Assembly: GCA_030524635.1 (NCBI GenBank)
Contig: JAUNGG010000036.1
Location: forward strand, 1-39,784
Origin: Lachnospiraceae bacterium
Lineage (GTDB): Bacteria; Bacillota; Clostridia; Lachnospirales; Lachnospiraceae
DNA length: 39,784 nt
Direction: 5' to 3'
In this document: positions 1 to 8,338 of the stretch, in pieces
Layout: every line of letters starts with the position of its first letter
Position numbering within the stretch: the stretch's first letter is position 1
Program-made: the position numbers and the translations under genes
Notes under the pieces: generated by a model
The model's input: only the letters and a program-made list of their open reading frames with translations
Databases searched by the model: none
What the model was told of the DNA's origin: nothing

Positions 1-39
1 ACCGTCAAGAATCATTAAAACTACTGGTTTCTTGCTCAT
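1..39 (-). CDS. gpmI: 2,3-bisphosphoglycerate-independent phosphoglycerate mutase, N-terminal fragment
   Basis: Only the first 13 codons lie in the window, on the minus strand, reading MSKKPVVLMILDG. This is the typical start of the alkaline-phosphatase superfamily phosphoglycerate mutase, whose first metal-binding Asp sits in the LDG motif. The ATG at position 39 is preceded by a purine-rich ribosome site (AGGAGA, then AAGGAA). The enzyme interconverts 3- and 2-phosphoglycerate. Its place downstream of gap, pgk and tpiA matches the usual glycolytic cluster of Firmicutes. The rest of the gene is outside the window. Confidence 0.85.
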   Translation of the reverse strand, partial: MSKKPVVLMILDG

Positions 40-93
40 TTCCTTTCTATCTCCTTTCACAGCTTAACTTGTGTAAATGTCCCTTTGGAAGAT

Positions 94-122
94 ATTGTAC
101 ATTAATTAACAATGTATGGCAA
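94..122 (-). promoter_or_regulatory. sigma-A promoter for gpmI
   Basis: On the minus strand TTGCCA (117-122) and TACAAT (94-99) are separated by exactly 17 bases, with the gpmI start 55 bases further on. The same TTGCCA -35 and 17-base spacing precede gap. gpmI can therefore be transcribed independently of the upstream glycolytic genes. Seen as a sequence match only. Confidence 0.7.
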
Positions 123-206
123 GGGTTTGTTTTTATATTTTTTATCTTTGCCTGCACGATGCAAATCCCCAGCCAACCTGTGAACAGCAATCCAATTCTT
201 CACAAG

Positions 207-234
207 AAAACCGCATCCCTTCGGGTGCGGTTTT
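207..234 (-). terminator. intrinsic terminator after tpiA
   Basis: AAAACCGCATCCC, a short UUCG-type loop and GGTGCGGTTTT form a hairpin 15 bases past the tpiA stop. The A/T arms give a U-tract on either strand. It separates tpiA from the gpmI promoter. Confidence 0.75.
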
Positions 235-248
235 CATCATTATGTTTC

Positions 249-998
249 TTACTTGTAGTTAACGATTTTTCCAAAGTCTGGCTTTAAGGAAGCGCCGCCA
301 ACTAATCCGCCGTCAATATCCGGCTGTGCAAACAGCTCAGGAGCGGAGGAAGCGGATACAGAACCGCCGTACTGAATGCGGATCGCCTCAGCCGTTGCCT
401 CATCATAGATCTCACCGATGCATGCACGGATTGCTGCGCATACTTCTTCTGCCTGCTCGGTGGTAGCCACCTTGCCGGTTCCGATGGCCCAGATCGGCTC
501 GTATGCGATCACAGCAGTCTTAGCCTGGTCTGCAGTCACATTTAAGAAAGCGATCTTGATCTGCTGGCGGATCCAGTCGATGGTGATGCCCTGCTCTCTC
601 TGGGTTAAGCTCTCGCCGCAGCAGATGATCGGGGTGATTCCATGCTCGAATGCCTTCAGGACCTTCTTATTTACGGTCTCATCCGTCTCAGCGAAGTACT
701 CTCTTCTCTCGGAGTGGCCGATGATCACGTACTTCACGCCGGCATCTACCAGCATATTTGGGGAGATCTCGCCGGTGTAAGCGCCTTTCTCCTCGAAATA
801 CATGTTCTCAGCGCCGATATTGATATTCGTTCCCTTAGCAGCCTCCATTGCCGGAATGATGTCGATTGCCGGTACGCAGAATACCACATCTACCTCATCA
901 TTTACTACTAATGGCTTTAAGGTCTCTACTAATGCCACAGCCTCGGAAGGAGTCATGTTCATCTTCCAGTTGCCTGCGATAATTTTCTTTCTTGCCAT
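249..998 (-). CDS. tpiA: triosephosphate isomerase
   Basis: A 249-residue TIM-barrel enzyme that interconverts dihydroxyacetone phosphate and glyceraldehyde 3-phosphate in the cytosol. Catalytic residues are all present: Asn10 and Lys12 in AGNWKMN, His95 in VIIGHSERR, Glu167 in [11 protein letters not shown], and the phosphate-binding GGSV and GGLVGGASL loops near the C-terminus. Length is normal for the family. The ATG at 998 has a GGGAGAG ribosome site. It follows pgk after 62 bases with no terminator, so it is probably co-transcribed with pgk, and a hairpin terminator follows the stop. Confidence 0.98.
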   Translation of the reverse strand: MARKKIIAGNWKMNMTPSEAVALVETLKPLVVNDEVDVVFCVPAIDIIPAMEAAKGTNINIGAENMYFEEKGAYTGEISPNMLVDAGVKYVIIGHSERREYFAETDETVNKKVLKAFEHGITPIICCGESLTQREQGITIDWIRQQIKIAFLNVTADQAKTAVIAYEPIWAIGTGKVATTEQAEEVCAAIRACIGEIYDEATAEAIRIQYGGSVSASSAPELFAQPDIDGGLVGGASLKPDFGKIVNYK

Positions 999-1037
999 GA
1001 TAAGCTCTCCCTATATTTTATTTGCTGTTATGATCAT

Positions 1038-1051
1038 CAGGCAGCTGCCTG
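1038..1051. repeat. perfect 14-bp palindrome between pgk and tpiA
   Basis: CAGGCAGCTGCCTG is a perfect palindrome in the 62-base pgk-tpiA spacer. The flanks on the minus strand (TATGA and TCATA) add a further imperfect outer stem. No U-tract follows, so it is not a terminator. It may be an mRNA processing or stability element within the operon transcript. Confidence 0.5.
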
Positions 1052-1060
1052 TCCTCATAA

Positions 1061-2281
1061 CTATTTGTCATCTGCTGCTGCCACACCTGGAAGCACCTTG
1101 CCCTCTAAGAACTCTAAGGAAGCGCCGCCGCCGGTGGAAATGTGGCTCATCTTATCGGCAAAGCCTAACTGGTTAACTGCTGCTGCAGAATCGCCGCCGC
1201 CGATGATGGTGGTTGCCTCAGTCTCAGACAGAGCCTTAGCAACTGCGATGGTACCTGCTGCCAGAGTCGGGTTCTCAAATACGCCCATCGGTCCATTCCA
1301 TACTACCGTCTTAGCGGACTTAACAGCCTCAGCATACAGCTCAGCAGTCTTCGGTCCGATGTCTAAGCCTTCCATGTCATCCGGGATCTCGTTGGAAGCA
1401 ACTACCTGTACCTCGATCGGTCCGTCGATTGGGTTCGGGAATGCTGCTGCAATGGTGGTGTCAACTGGCAGAAGCAGCTTCTTGCCTAACTTCTCAGCCT
1501 TCTCCATCATCTCCTTGCAGTAGTCAAGCTTGGTATCATCGACTAAGGAATTACCTACGCTTAAGCCCTGAGCCTTTAAGAAGGTGAATGCCATGCCGCC
1601 GCCAATGATCAGGGTGTCGCACTTCTCTAACAGATTGGAGATTACGTTTAACTTATCAGCTACCTTTGCGCCGCCTAAGATGGCTACGAATGGTCTTACC
1701 GGATTCTCTACTGCATTGCCTAAGAAGTCGATCTCCTTCTGCATCAGATAGCCAACTGCGTTGGAGCCGCCCTTAGCGGTGATAAACTTGGTAACGCCCT
1801 CTACAGAAGCATGTGCTCTGTGGGAGGAACCGAATGCGTCGCATACATAATCATCAGCCAGATCAGCTAATTCCTTGCTGAACTCCTCGCCGTTCTTGGT
1901 CTCTTCCTTGCCGCGGAAACGGGTGTTCTGTAATAATACAACATCGCCCTCTGCCATAGCCTCAACTGCCTTGGTAGCAGCCTCGCCGGTTACATTGTAA
2001 TCGGATACGAAAACAACATCCTTGCCCAGCTTCTCGGACAGTCTCTTTGCAACTGGTGCTAAGGACTCACCCTCGTTAGGGCCGTTCTTTACCTTGCCTA
2101 AGTGGGAGCAGAGGATAACCTTTGCGCCGTCCTTGATCAGCTTCTGGATGGTAGGAAGTGCTGCCACAATACGGGTCTCGTCCGTGATCTCGCCGTTCTT
2201 TAACGGTACGTTAAAGTCGCAGCGAACCAGCACTTTCTTGCCTTTTACATTTAAATCATCTACGGATTTCTTATTTAACAT
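1061..2281 (-). CDS. pgk: phosphoglycerate kinase
   Basis: A 406-residue cytosolic kinase that makes ATP from 1,3-bisphosphoglycerate. Family motifs appear in order: [11 protein letters not shown] with the substrate-binding Arg and Asn, the HLG and NTRFRGKEE loops, [22 protein letters not shown] at the hinge, and the nucleotide-binding GGGDSAAAV and [14 protein letters not shown] near the C-terminus. The start was set at ATG 2281, where AAGGAGA lies about 8 bases upstream and the protein begins [11 protein letters not shown] longer in-frame ATG at 2308 lacks a ribosome site. The gene sits just after the gap terminator, with no clear promoter of its own. Confidence 0.98.
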   Translation of the reverse strand: MLNKKSVDDLNVKGKKVLVRCDFNVPLKNGEITDETRIVAALPTIQKLIKDGAKVILCSHLGKVKNGPNEGESLAPVAKRLSEKLGKDVVFVSDYNVTGEAATKAVEAMAEGDVVLLQNTRFRGKEETKNGEEFSKELADLADDYVCDAFGSSHRAHASVEGVTKFITAKGGSNAVGYLMQKEIDFLGNAVENPVRPFVAILGGAKVADKLNVISNLLEKCDTLIIGGGMAFTFLKAQGLSVGNSLVDDTKLDYCKEMMEKAEKLGKKLLLPVDTTIAAAFPNPIDGPIEVQVVASNEIPDDMEGLDIGPKTAELYAEAVKSAKTVVWNGPMGVFENPTLAAGTIAVAKALSETEATTIIGGGDSAAAVNQLGFADKMSHISTGGGASLEFLEGKVLPGVAAADDK

Positions 2282-2330
2282 GGGGAAATCTCCTTTCATT
2301 CCAATCAATCAAGTTCTGCAGTTTATGTTT

Positions 2331-2360
2331 AAAAAGGTCCGGTCCTTTTGAGACCGGACC
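2331..2360 (-). terminator. hairpin terminator between gap and pgk
   Basis: A perfect 9-bp stem, GGTCCGGTC and GACCGGACC with a 7-base loop, is followed on the minus strand by TTTTT. It lies 55 bases past the gap stop and about 50 bases before the pgk start. Because no clear promoter follows it, it probably acts as a partial terminator that lowers pgk-tpiA expression relative to gap. Confidence 0.8.
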
Positions 2361-2415
2361 CTTGCTTGAGTCTTTTACAGGATCACTCTGTGACCAATGC
2401 CTGTCCTTAAGCTGA

Positions 2416-3447
2416 TTATGCTAACTCAGCGAAGTACTTAATGGTGCGAACCATCTGGCTGGTGTAGGAGTTCTCGTTGTCATACCAGGATACTACCTGA
2501 ACCTCATATAAATCGTCAGCGATCTTGCTAACCATGGTCTGGGTTGCATCGAATAAGGAACCGTACTTCATGCCGATAACGTCAGAAGATACGATCGGAT
2601 CCTCGTTGTAGCCGAAGGACTCGGAAGCTGCTGCCTTCATAGCTGCATTGATGCCCTCTGCAGTTACATCTGCGCCCTTAACAACTGCGGTTAAGATGGT
2701 GGTGGAACCGGTCGGTACCGGAACACGCTGTGCAGAACCGATTAACTTGCCGTTTAACTCTGGGATAACCAGGCCGATAGCCTTAGCTGCGCCGGTGCTG
2801 TTTGGAACGATGTTAGCAGCGCCTGCTCTTGCTCTTCTTAAATCACCCTTTCTGTGTGGGCCGTCTAAGATCATCTGATCGCCGGTGTAAGCGTGGATGG
2901 TGCTCATGATACCGGACTGGATCGGAGCGTAGTCATTTAATGCCTTAGCCATAGGAGCTAAGCAGTTGGTGGTACAGGAAGCTGCAGAAATAATGGTATC
3001 CTCAGCGGTTAAGGTCTTCTCGTTTACAGAGAATACGATGGTCTTTAAGTCCTTGCCTGCCGGTGCAGAGATAACAACCTTCTTAGCGCCTGCATCGATA
3101 TGAGCCTGAGCCTTATCCTTAGAGCAGTAGAAGCCAGTACACTCTAATACTACATCTACGCCTAACTCACCCCATGGAAGATCAGCAGCCTTTGGCTCCT
3201 TGTAAATGGTGATTTCCTTGCCGTCTACGATGATGGAACCTTCGCCAGCCTCTACCGTGTGCTTGCCCTCGCCGATGTGTCCGCAGTATCCGCCCTGAGC
3301 GGTATCATACTTTAACAGGTTAGCTAACATCTTTGGATCGGTTAAATCGTTGATTGCTACTACATCGTAACCCTCTGCTCCGAACATCTGACGGAATGCC
3401 AGACGTCCAATACGTCCAAAACCATTAATTGCTACTTTTACTGCCAT
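2416..3447 (-). CDS. gap: glyceraldehyde-3-phosphate dehydrogenase, type I
   Basis: A 343-residue NAD-dependent enzyme of glycolysis, oxidising glyceraldehyde 3-phosphate to 1,3-bisphosphoglycerate. The Rossmann motif INGFGRIGR is at residues 8-15, the catalytic Cys158 is in [12 protein letters not shown], and the base His185 is in HAYTGDQ. The downstream phosphate-site motifs and the SWYDNE motif near the C-terminus are present. ATG 3447 has an AGGAGG ribosome site about 8 bases upstream. It is first in the glycolytic cluster, with a good sigma-A promoter before it and a strong hairpin after it. No CggR-type regulator is adjacent. Confidence 0.98.
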   Translation of the reverse strand: MAVKVAINGFGRIGRLAFRQMFGAEGYDVVAINDLTDPKMLANLLKYDTAQGGYCGHIGEGKHTVEAGEGSIIVDGKEITIYKEPKAADLPWGELGVDVVLECTGFYCSKDKAQAHIDAGAKKVVISAPAGKDLKTIVFSVNEKTLTAEDTIISAASCTTNCLAPMAKALNDYAPIQSGIMSTIHAYTGDQMILDGPHRKGDLRRARAGAANIVPNSTGAAKAIGLVIPELNGKLIGSAQRVPVPTGSTTILTAVVKGADVTAEGINAAMKAAASESFGYNEDPIVSSDVIGMKYGSLFDATQTMVSKIADDLYEVQVVSWYDNENSYTSQMVRTIKYFAELA

Positions 3448-3509
3448 GATTGAATTCCTCCTATTTTCTTACTTGAAAAACTTGTTAAATAAAAATCAAC
3501 CTTGGTTTT

Positions 3510-3538
3510 ATTCTACCTAATATTCTAGAAAATGGCAA
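3510..3538 (-). promoter_or_regulatory. sigma-A promoter for gap
   Basis: On the minus strand TTGCCA (3533-3538) and TAGAAT (3510-3515) are separated by 17 bases, about 65 bases before the gap start. The -35 is the same as that of the gpmI promoter. Confidence 0.7.
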
Positions 3539-3642
3539 GTCCTTTTTGTAAGTTTCTCAAAATTTATACATATTGTATACATAATATCGGCTTTACCGTC
3601 TTTTTGATTCCTCACACTTCTGGTATTTCTGCCATATTCCAT

Positions 3643-3677
3643 AAAGGCTGCCATCCGTCTGCTCTTTGGCCGCCTTT
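3643..3677 (-). terminator. weak terminator candidate after the Na/Pi cotransporter
   Basis: A 10-bp stem with one mismatch (AAAGGCTGCC and GGCCGCCTTT, 15-base loop) overlaps the stop codon of the phosphate transporter. The U-tract on the minus strand is short (TTTATGG), so this is only a candidate. Confidence 0.3.
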
Positions 3678-5349
3678 AAAGTTCATCTTTTACATATCCG
3701 GCCAAATTATACGCGTGGTCCGAAATACGCTCCAGATTATTGATAATATCCAGGAAGATGACGCCGGCGGAAGCACTGCATTCTCCGGTGGAGAGACGGT
3801 TGATATGCTCCTCTCTCATCTCCTCCTCCAGATTATCTACCTCATCCTCATACTGGCTTACCTTCCGCACCTCGTCCATATTGCCGGTCCGTCTGGCCTC
3901 GATGGAATGGTAGAAAGATTTGATCACTGCAGAGCCGATGGTCTTAAGATCCTCGATCCCCACATCAGAAAAGCCGGTATGCTCCTTTAAGTAATCGGCA
4001 GACTCTGCCAGATTCTCCGCATGATCGCCTACCCGTTCGATATCACTGATGCTGTAAAACAGATTATTTACCACCAGCTTCTGGCGTTCATTTAAAGAAA
4101 GATTGTTTACCTTGATCAGGTACTCGGTCAGCACCTTTTCCATATTGTTGATGGTCTTTTCCACTTCATATACCTGCTGGGTGGAAACCTCTTCCGGCTT
4201 TGTCAGGGAATCCAGGGCACGCTGGACATTTTCCAGAGTGATCTGTCCCATATGGATCACCTCAGTAGCAGCCACCTCGATGGCCAGTGCAGGCGATTCG
4301 AAGATACGCTGATCCAGATGACGGATAGCGGCCGCCTCCTCGCTTTCCTCCTGGACCTGCTTCTGGTCCTCTGCCTTCTCCTTCACAAACAGGGCGGAAA
4401 GCTTTACCAGCAGATCGGCAAAGGGATAAAGCAGAACTGTGTTGGTTATATTAAAAATCGTGTGGAACATGGAGATCTGCACCGCATTGATATGGCCAAA
4501 TGCAAATTCCGGCATAATGAAGGACAGCACATACATGCCTACTGCAAAGAGAACAGCGCCGATGGTATTAAACATCAGATGGATGGATGCAGCCCGCTTG
4601 GCGGTCCGGTTGGCACCGGCACTGGAAAGGACTGCTGTCACGCAGGTTCCAATATTCTGTCCCAGGGTAATGTAAATCGCTGCACTCATGGTCACCACGC
4701 CATTCATAGCCAGAGTCTGCAGGATACCTACCGATGCAGTAGAGCTCTGGATCAGTGCAGTGATCACAGCACCTGCGATAATGCCCAGGATCGGATTACC
4801 GCCCAGGATCCGGAAAATATCTGCAAAGATCGGTGCATCCGTATACGGCTCAATGGAACCGGACATAAAGGACAGACCGATGAAAAGAAGGCCAATTCCG
4901 ATCAGGATCTCACCGATCATATTTGCCTTCTGCTTTTTGGAAAACGCCATCATAAATGCGCCGATTCCTGCGCACAGCGGGGCAAAGAAGGAGGGCTGAA
5001 GCATGGCAAATGCATCGCCCAGAGAATTCAGGGATACCATCCACGCAGTGATGGTGGTTCCGATATTGGCGCCCATAATAACGCCTACTGCCTGTGTCAG
5101 ATTCAGAATTCCTGCATTTACAAAACCAACTACCATAACCGTAGTTGCCGCACTGCTGTGGAGAATTGCAGTGATCAGCGCACCCAGAAGCACGCCTAAG
5201 ATTCTTCGGTTTGTCACCATTCCCAGGAACTGGTTCATCTTGCTTCCGGCTGTCTTCTGCATGCCGTCTCCCATAATGTTCATTCCATACAGGAACATTC
5301 CCAGTCCGCCTAAAAACTGAAATAGATTTGAAATGTCTCCGATTGCCAT
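3676..5349 (-). CDS. Na/Pi cotransporter family protein with PhoU-like C-terminal domain
   Basis: A 557-residue membrane protein of the NptA/YjbB type, expected to move phosphate with sodium across the cytoplasmic membrane. The two inverted halves are visible: HSSAAT (64-69) with GANIGTT (93-99), and QSSTAS (201-206) with GQNIGT (230-235). These are the QSS-type signature repeats of the family. After the membrane part, residues from about 350 to the end are helical and acidic, with the two-repeat pattern of a PhoU domain (for example ISDIERVGDHAENLAE and INNLERISDHAYNLAG). ATG 5349 was chosen because GAGAGGTG precedes it; the longer ORF form lacks a ribosome site. It is monocistronic, with its own promoter. 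Confidence 0.9.
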   Translation of the reverse strand: MAIGDISNLFQFLGGLGMFLYGMNIMGDGMQKTAGSKMNQFLGMVTNRRILGVLLGALITAILHSSAATTVMVVGFVNAGILNLTQAVGVIMGANIGTTITAWMVSLNSLGDAFAMLQPSFFAPLCAGIGAFMMAFSKKQKANMIGEILIGIGLLFIGLSFMSGSIEPYTDAPIFADIFRILGGNPILGIIAGAVITALIQSSTASVGILQTLAMNGVVTMSAAIYITLGQNIGTCVTAVLSSAGANRTAKRAASIHLMFNTIGAVLFAVGMYVLSFIMPEFAFGHINAVQISMFHTIFNITNTVLLYPFADLLVKLSALFVKEKAEDQKQVQEESEEAAAIRHLDQRIFESPALAIEVAATEVIHMGQITLENVQRALDSLTKPEEVSTQQVYEVEKTINNMEKVLTEYLIKVNNLSLNERQKLVVNNLFYSISDIERVGDHAENLAESADYLKEHTGFSDVGIEDLKTIGSAVIKSFYHSIEARRTGNMDEVRKVSQYEDEVDNLEEEMREEHINRLSTGECSASAGVIFLDIINNLERISDHAYNLAGYVKDEL

Positions 5350-5446
5350 ATGGCACCTCTCTTGTTTTCTTATTGTATTGTGTCGATTGTCATCTGCGCT
5401 TTTTCGACATGCAAACTGCAGCACGCAAAAAAGCCCGTACCAAGTT

Positions 5447-5476
5447 ATCATAGCACAAAAGCAGATGCCCTTTCAA
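5447..5476 (-). promoter_or_regulatory. promoter for the Na/Pi cotransporter (extended -10)
   Basis: On the minus strand TTGAAA (5471-5476), an 18-base spacer and TATGAT (5447-5452) are seen. TGC directly before the -10 gives an extended -10 element. The transcript would have a leader of about 90 bases. Confidence 0.6.
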
Positions 5477-5560
5477 TATAATTTAAAATTTGCGTAAAGT
5501 TTGTAAAATTCAGCTAAAAAAATTTTTCATTCAACGTCACATATACCAAAAATTCTGTTC

Positions 5561-5588
5561 TTGTAGTTTGATTGAAATCTGGTATACT
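5561..5588 (+). promoter_or_regulatory. promoter for the serine dehydratase operon (extended -10)
   Basis: TTGTAG (5561-5566), a 16-base spacer and TATACT (5583-5588), with TGG directly before the -10 forming an extended -10 element. The sdaAB start is 20 bases downstream of the -10, so the leader is very short. Confidence 0.6.
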
Positions 5589-5608
5589 GAAGACAAGGAG
5601 GATTTAAG

Positions 5609-6268
5609 ATGAACGTATTCGATATCGTAGGGCCGGTCATGATCGGTCCCTCCAGCTCCCATACAGCCGGAGCTGCCAGAATCGGTAAGGCTGCCCGCCT
5701 TCTTTTAGGCGAGGAGCCGGCAGCTGCCAGCATTTTATTTCACGGTTCCTTTGCCAAGACCTACCGGGGACACGGCACAGACAAGGCGATCATAGGAGGT
5801 CTGTTAGGCTTCGATCCGTGGGACGGGCGGATCCGCGACAGCCAGACACTGGCCCAAAAGGCCGGCATCCAGATTCAGATCACCACAGGCACCATTGACG
5901 ATGCCCACCCCAACACCGCTCTGATCACCATGACTGGGAAATCCGGGAAATCCGTATCCCTGCAGGGCGCCAGTGTAGGCGGCGGCAATATCCAGATCAC
6001 CCGAATCAACGGCATGGACGTAAACTTTTCCGGTCAGTATCCTACTTTAATCGTGCTGCACCATGACCAGCCTGGCGTTATCGCCCAGGTCACCGCCTTC
6101 GTATCCCAGCACCGGGCCAACATCGCCAACTTCCGCTTAAACCGTCAGGAGAAGGGCGGACTTGCCATTATGACCATCGAGATGGATCAGACCATGGATG
6201 AGGCATCTGCGGAAGAAATCAAGGCCATGCCCCATGTGGAGGATGTGATCCTGTTTAAATTAAATTAA
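5609..6268 (+). CDS. sdaAB: L-serine dehydratase, iron-sulfur-dependent, beta subunit
   Basis: A 219-residue subunit of the two-subunit Fe-S L-serine dehydratase that deaminates serine to pyruvate and ammonia. The N-terminal half carries the family signature VGPVMIGPSSSHTAGAAR (residues 7-24) and GHGTDKAIIGGLLG. Residues from about 145 to the end form an ACT domain (TLIVLHHDQPGVIAQVTAFV), likely for effector binding. ATG 5609 has AGGAGG 7 bases upstream. The alpha subunit gene follows after 19 bases, so the two are co-transcribed. Length matches the split (Bacillus/Clostridium) form rather than the single-chain enterobacterial form. Confidence 0.96.
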   Translation: MNVFDIVGPVMIGPSSSHTAGAARIGKAARLLLGEEPAAASILFHGSFAKTYRGHGTDKAIIGGLLGFDPWDGRIRDSQTLAQKAGIQIQITTGTIDDAHPNTALITMTGKSGKSVSLQGASVGGGNIQITRINGMDVNFSGQYPTLIVLHHDQPGVIAQVTAFVSQHRANIANFRLNRQEKGGLAIMTIEMDQTMDEASAEEIKAMPHVEDVILFKLN

Positions 6269-6287
6269 GAAATCGAGGAATCTTCTT

Positions 6288-7166
6288 ATGAAATTATCTT
6301 ACAATACCGTAGAAGAACTGGCTCAAATCGCAGAATCCAGCGGAAAACGGATCTCCGACATCGTTTTAGAAGAGCAGTCCCAGTCCATGGAACTTCCAAA
6401 GAAGCAGATCTATGAAACCATGAAAAAAAGCTTCCAGGTCATGCGGGAATCGGTAAAAAATGGAATGAATCCAGACCTGCGCTCCTCCAGCGGTCTCAGC
6501 GGCGGAGCTGCCTATAAAATGAAGCGTGCGGTAGACCAGGGCCGGAATCACTTCGGCTATCTCTTTGGCACAGCCATGAGCATGGCGCTGGCAGTGGCAG
6601 AGTATAATTCCTGTATGGGCCAGATCGTGGCTGCCCCCACTGCCGGCTCCTGCGGTGTTCTTCCAGCCGCCCTGATCTCTGTGATGGAGGATAAAAACAT
6701 CCCGGAGGAAGATGTGGTCATGTCCCTGTTTACCGCATCAGCAGTAGGCATGGTGATCGCGAAAAATGCCTCCATCTCCGGCGCTGAGGGCGGCTGTCAG
6801 GCAGAGGTAGGCTCTGCTTCCGCCATGGCGGCCTGTGCGCTGACGGAGCTGCTGGGCGGAGACCCTAACATGGTCTGCACCAGCTGCGCCATCGCACTGA
6901 AAAATATCCTTGGGCTGGTCTGTGATCCGGTAGCCGGCCTGGTGGAGGTTCCCTGCGTCAAGCGCAACGCCATGGGCGTGGCCAACGCCTTCGTAGCCTG
7001 CGAGCTGGCCTGCGCCGGGATCCATTCTACCATTCCTACGGAAGAGGTGATCCAGTCCATGAAGCGGATCGGCCAGCAGCTTCCCACCTCCTTAAAGGAG
7101 ACAGCAGAGGGCGGCCTGGCAGCCACACCTACGGGATGCCGGCTGTGCAAGGAAATTTTTGGATGA
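6288..7166 (+). CDS. sdaAA: L-serine dehydratase, iron-sulfur-dependent, alpha subunit
   Basis: A 292-residue catalytic subunit that should hold the oxygen-sensitive [4Fe-4S] cluster. Conserved motifs include SSSGLSGG (67-73), AAPTAGSCGVLPAAL and GAEGGCQAEVGSASAMAA. Cys170, Cys212 and Cys223 are separated by 42 and 11 residues, the spacing I recall for the cluster ligands of characterised single-chain enzymes. A C-terminal CRLC lies at 284-287. GAGGAA precedes the ATG. The gene is in an operon with sdaAB. It converges with the amidase gene, leaving only 14 bases between stops and no visible terminator. Confidence 0.96.
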   Translation: MKLSYNTVEELAQIAESSGKRISDIVLEEQSQSMELPKKQIYETMKKSFQVMRESVKNGMNPDLRSSSGLSGGAAYKMKRAVDQGRNHFGYLFGTAMSMALAVAEYNSCMGQIVAAPTAGSCGVLPAALISVMEDKNIPEEDVVMSLFTASAVGMVIAKNASISGAEGGCQAEVGSASAMAACALTELLGGDPNMVCTSCAIALKNILGLVCDPVAGLVEVPCVKRNAMGVANAFVACELACAGIHSTIPTEEVIQSMKRIGQQLPTSLKETAEGGLAATPTGCRLCKEIFG

Positions 7167-7169
7167 TTC

Positions 7170-7194
7170 TTGATCCTTGTTTATTGATCCTTGT
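7170..7194. repeat. short tandem duplication at convergent stop codons
   Basis: TTGATCCTTGT occurs at 7170-7180 and again at 7184-7194, a 14-base period that spans the stop codon of the minus-strand amidase gene just past sdaAA. It looks like a simple duplication. Confidence 0.5.
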
Positions 7195-8140
7195 ATTCCT
7201 TCACAGCCTTCAGAAATTCCTTCCAGGCATCTTCATGATCTACAAAATATTTCGGGCAGGCTTTTCCTGTAATATCATAGTGGCGGATCACACGTTTCCG
7301 GCTGATCCCGGTCTCATCACAAAGCCACGCCGTCAGCTTTACCAATGATTCATAGGTGGCTTCTGTAAATTTCCCCGTTTCATCCGGATGGCAGCACTCG
7401 ATGGCGATAGAATCACTGTTGCGGTTATTGGAAGCATAGGCGATCTCGCTGATCGGGATACACTGGATGATCTCCCCATCCAGTCCAATCACAAAATGAG
7501 CGCTGGCGCTGGTGGCACCTGGTCCGCTCTGATCCGCCAGCCCATCGAAATAATTCCGGTTCTGTTCTGCTGTGGAGCCGGGATTAGCCACATAATGAAT
7601 GACGATATCATTTACCTGGCGGAGCGATACCGCCGGACGAGAGTAAACATTTTTCCGGATCAGCTTCTGGGTGATCCAATCCGGCGGCTGGATGGATGCC
7701 AGCTCCACACTGGAGCTGCGGCTCCTCCCCCACCGGTACCATCCTGTGCCCAATCCTGCCGTAAATGCCAGAATCATTGCCAGCAGACCAATCAGGAAGG
7801 TGGAGCATCCGCCGCCTCCCCTTTTCTTTCTTCTCCGCTTTCTGGATGAGATGGGAGCGTTCACAGTACCTCTGCCTCCATAAGCCGTTTTCTGACGGCT
7901 GCGGGAATCTCCCCTATCTCCCCGGCTTTCCAGACTGCTCCGTCCATCTATCCCCCATCCGCTTCTGTCTGGCTTGGTTATCCTATGTAATCCTGATTCT
8001 TCCACTCTCATCTGCCTGCCCTGCTTTCTGAAACCTGTTAAGAAATCTTTGATTTTGATTCTGATCTTATTGTCTCTGGCTTTAAGTTTATTCCCATTCC
8101 GCCTTTCTGTCAATTTTGGTCGATTTCTTTTTTCATACAA
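7181..8140 (-). CDS. membrane-anchored N-acetylmuramoyl-L-alanine amidase (Amidase_2/PGRP fold)
   Basis: A 319-residue cell-wall hydrolase. Residues 1-111 are highly basic and low in complexity, presumably cytoplasmic. A single membrane segment spans about 112-132, and residues from about 165 on form an Amidase_2 domain outside the cell. Zinc ligands of the T7-lysozyme type are visible: His182 in IHYVAN, His287 in RHYDITGK and Cys295 in KACPKYF, with the family motifs SAHFVIGLDGEIIQCIP and SIAIECCHPDETGKF between them. It should cut the bond between muramic acid and the stem peptide. The start is uncertain: ATG 8140 has only a weak ribosome site, and Met44 is a possible alternative. Confidence 0.85.
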   Translation of the reverse strand: MYEKRNRPKLTERRNGNKLKARDNKIRIKIKDFLTGFRKQGRQMRVEESGLHRITKPDRSGWGIDGRSSLESRGDRGDSRSRQKTAYGGRGTVNAPISSRKRRRKKRGGGGCSTFLIGLLAMILAFTAGLGTGWYRWGRSRSSSVELASIQPPDWITQKLIRKNVYSRPAVSLRQVNDIVIHYVANPGSTAEQNRNYFDGLADQSGPGATSASAHFVIGLDGEIIQCIPISEIAYASNNRNSDSIAIECCHPDETGKFTEATYESLVKLTAWLCDETGISRKRVIRHYDITGKACPKYFVDHEDAWKEFLKAVKEYKDQ

Positions 8141-8206
8141 TTTTCTTACAGATATTAAACATTTTTTCGCCCACTATTTATAAGAATATTTAATAGGTGA
8201 GCAGGA

Positions 8207-8236
8207 TTGTATTACTTGCATGAAATATGTTACACT
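8207..8236 (+). promoter_or_regulatory. promoter for the PurF-like gene (extended -10)
   Basis: TTGTAT (8207-8212), an 18-base spacer and TACACT (8231-8236), with TGT before the -10. The leader to the ATG at 8339 would be about 95 bases. Confidence 0.5.
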
Positions 8237-8338
8237 AAAAATGTATGCAGCTTAAGAAAATAAATTTAGAAAGAACCATGTAACTGTGAAAATACAGAAC
8301 AGTTGCAGAACGATATTGTATTTCGGAGGAAATAAATC

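Noticed and set aside
69-287. 72-codon plus-strand ORF at the left end
   Set aside because: It crosses the gpmI promoter and the tpiA terminator and enters tpiA.
4252-5199. 315-codon plus-strand ORF
   Set aside because: It is antisense to the phosphate transporter, has no ribosome site and a composition (many Cys, His, Gln) typical of a shadow frame.
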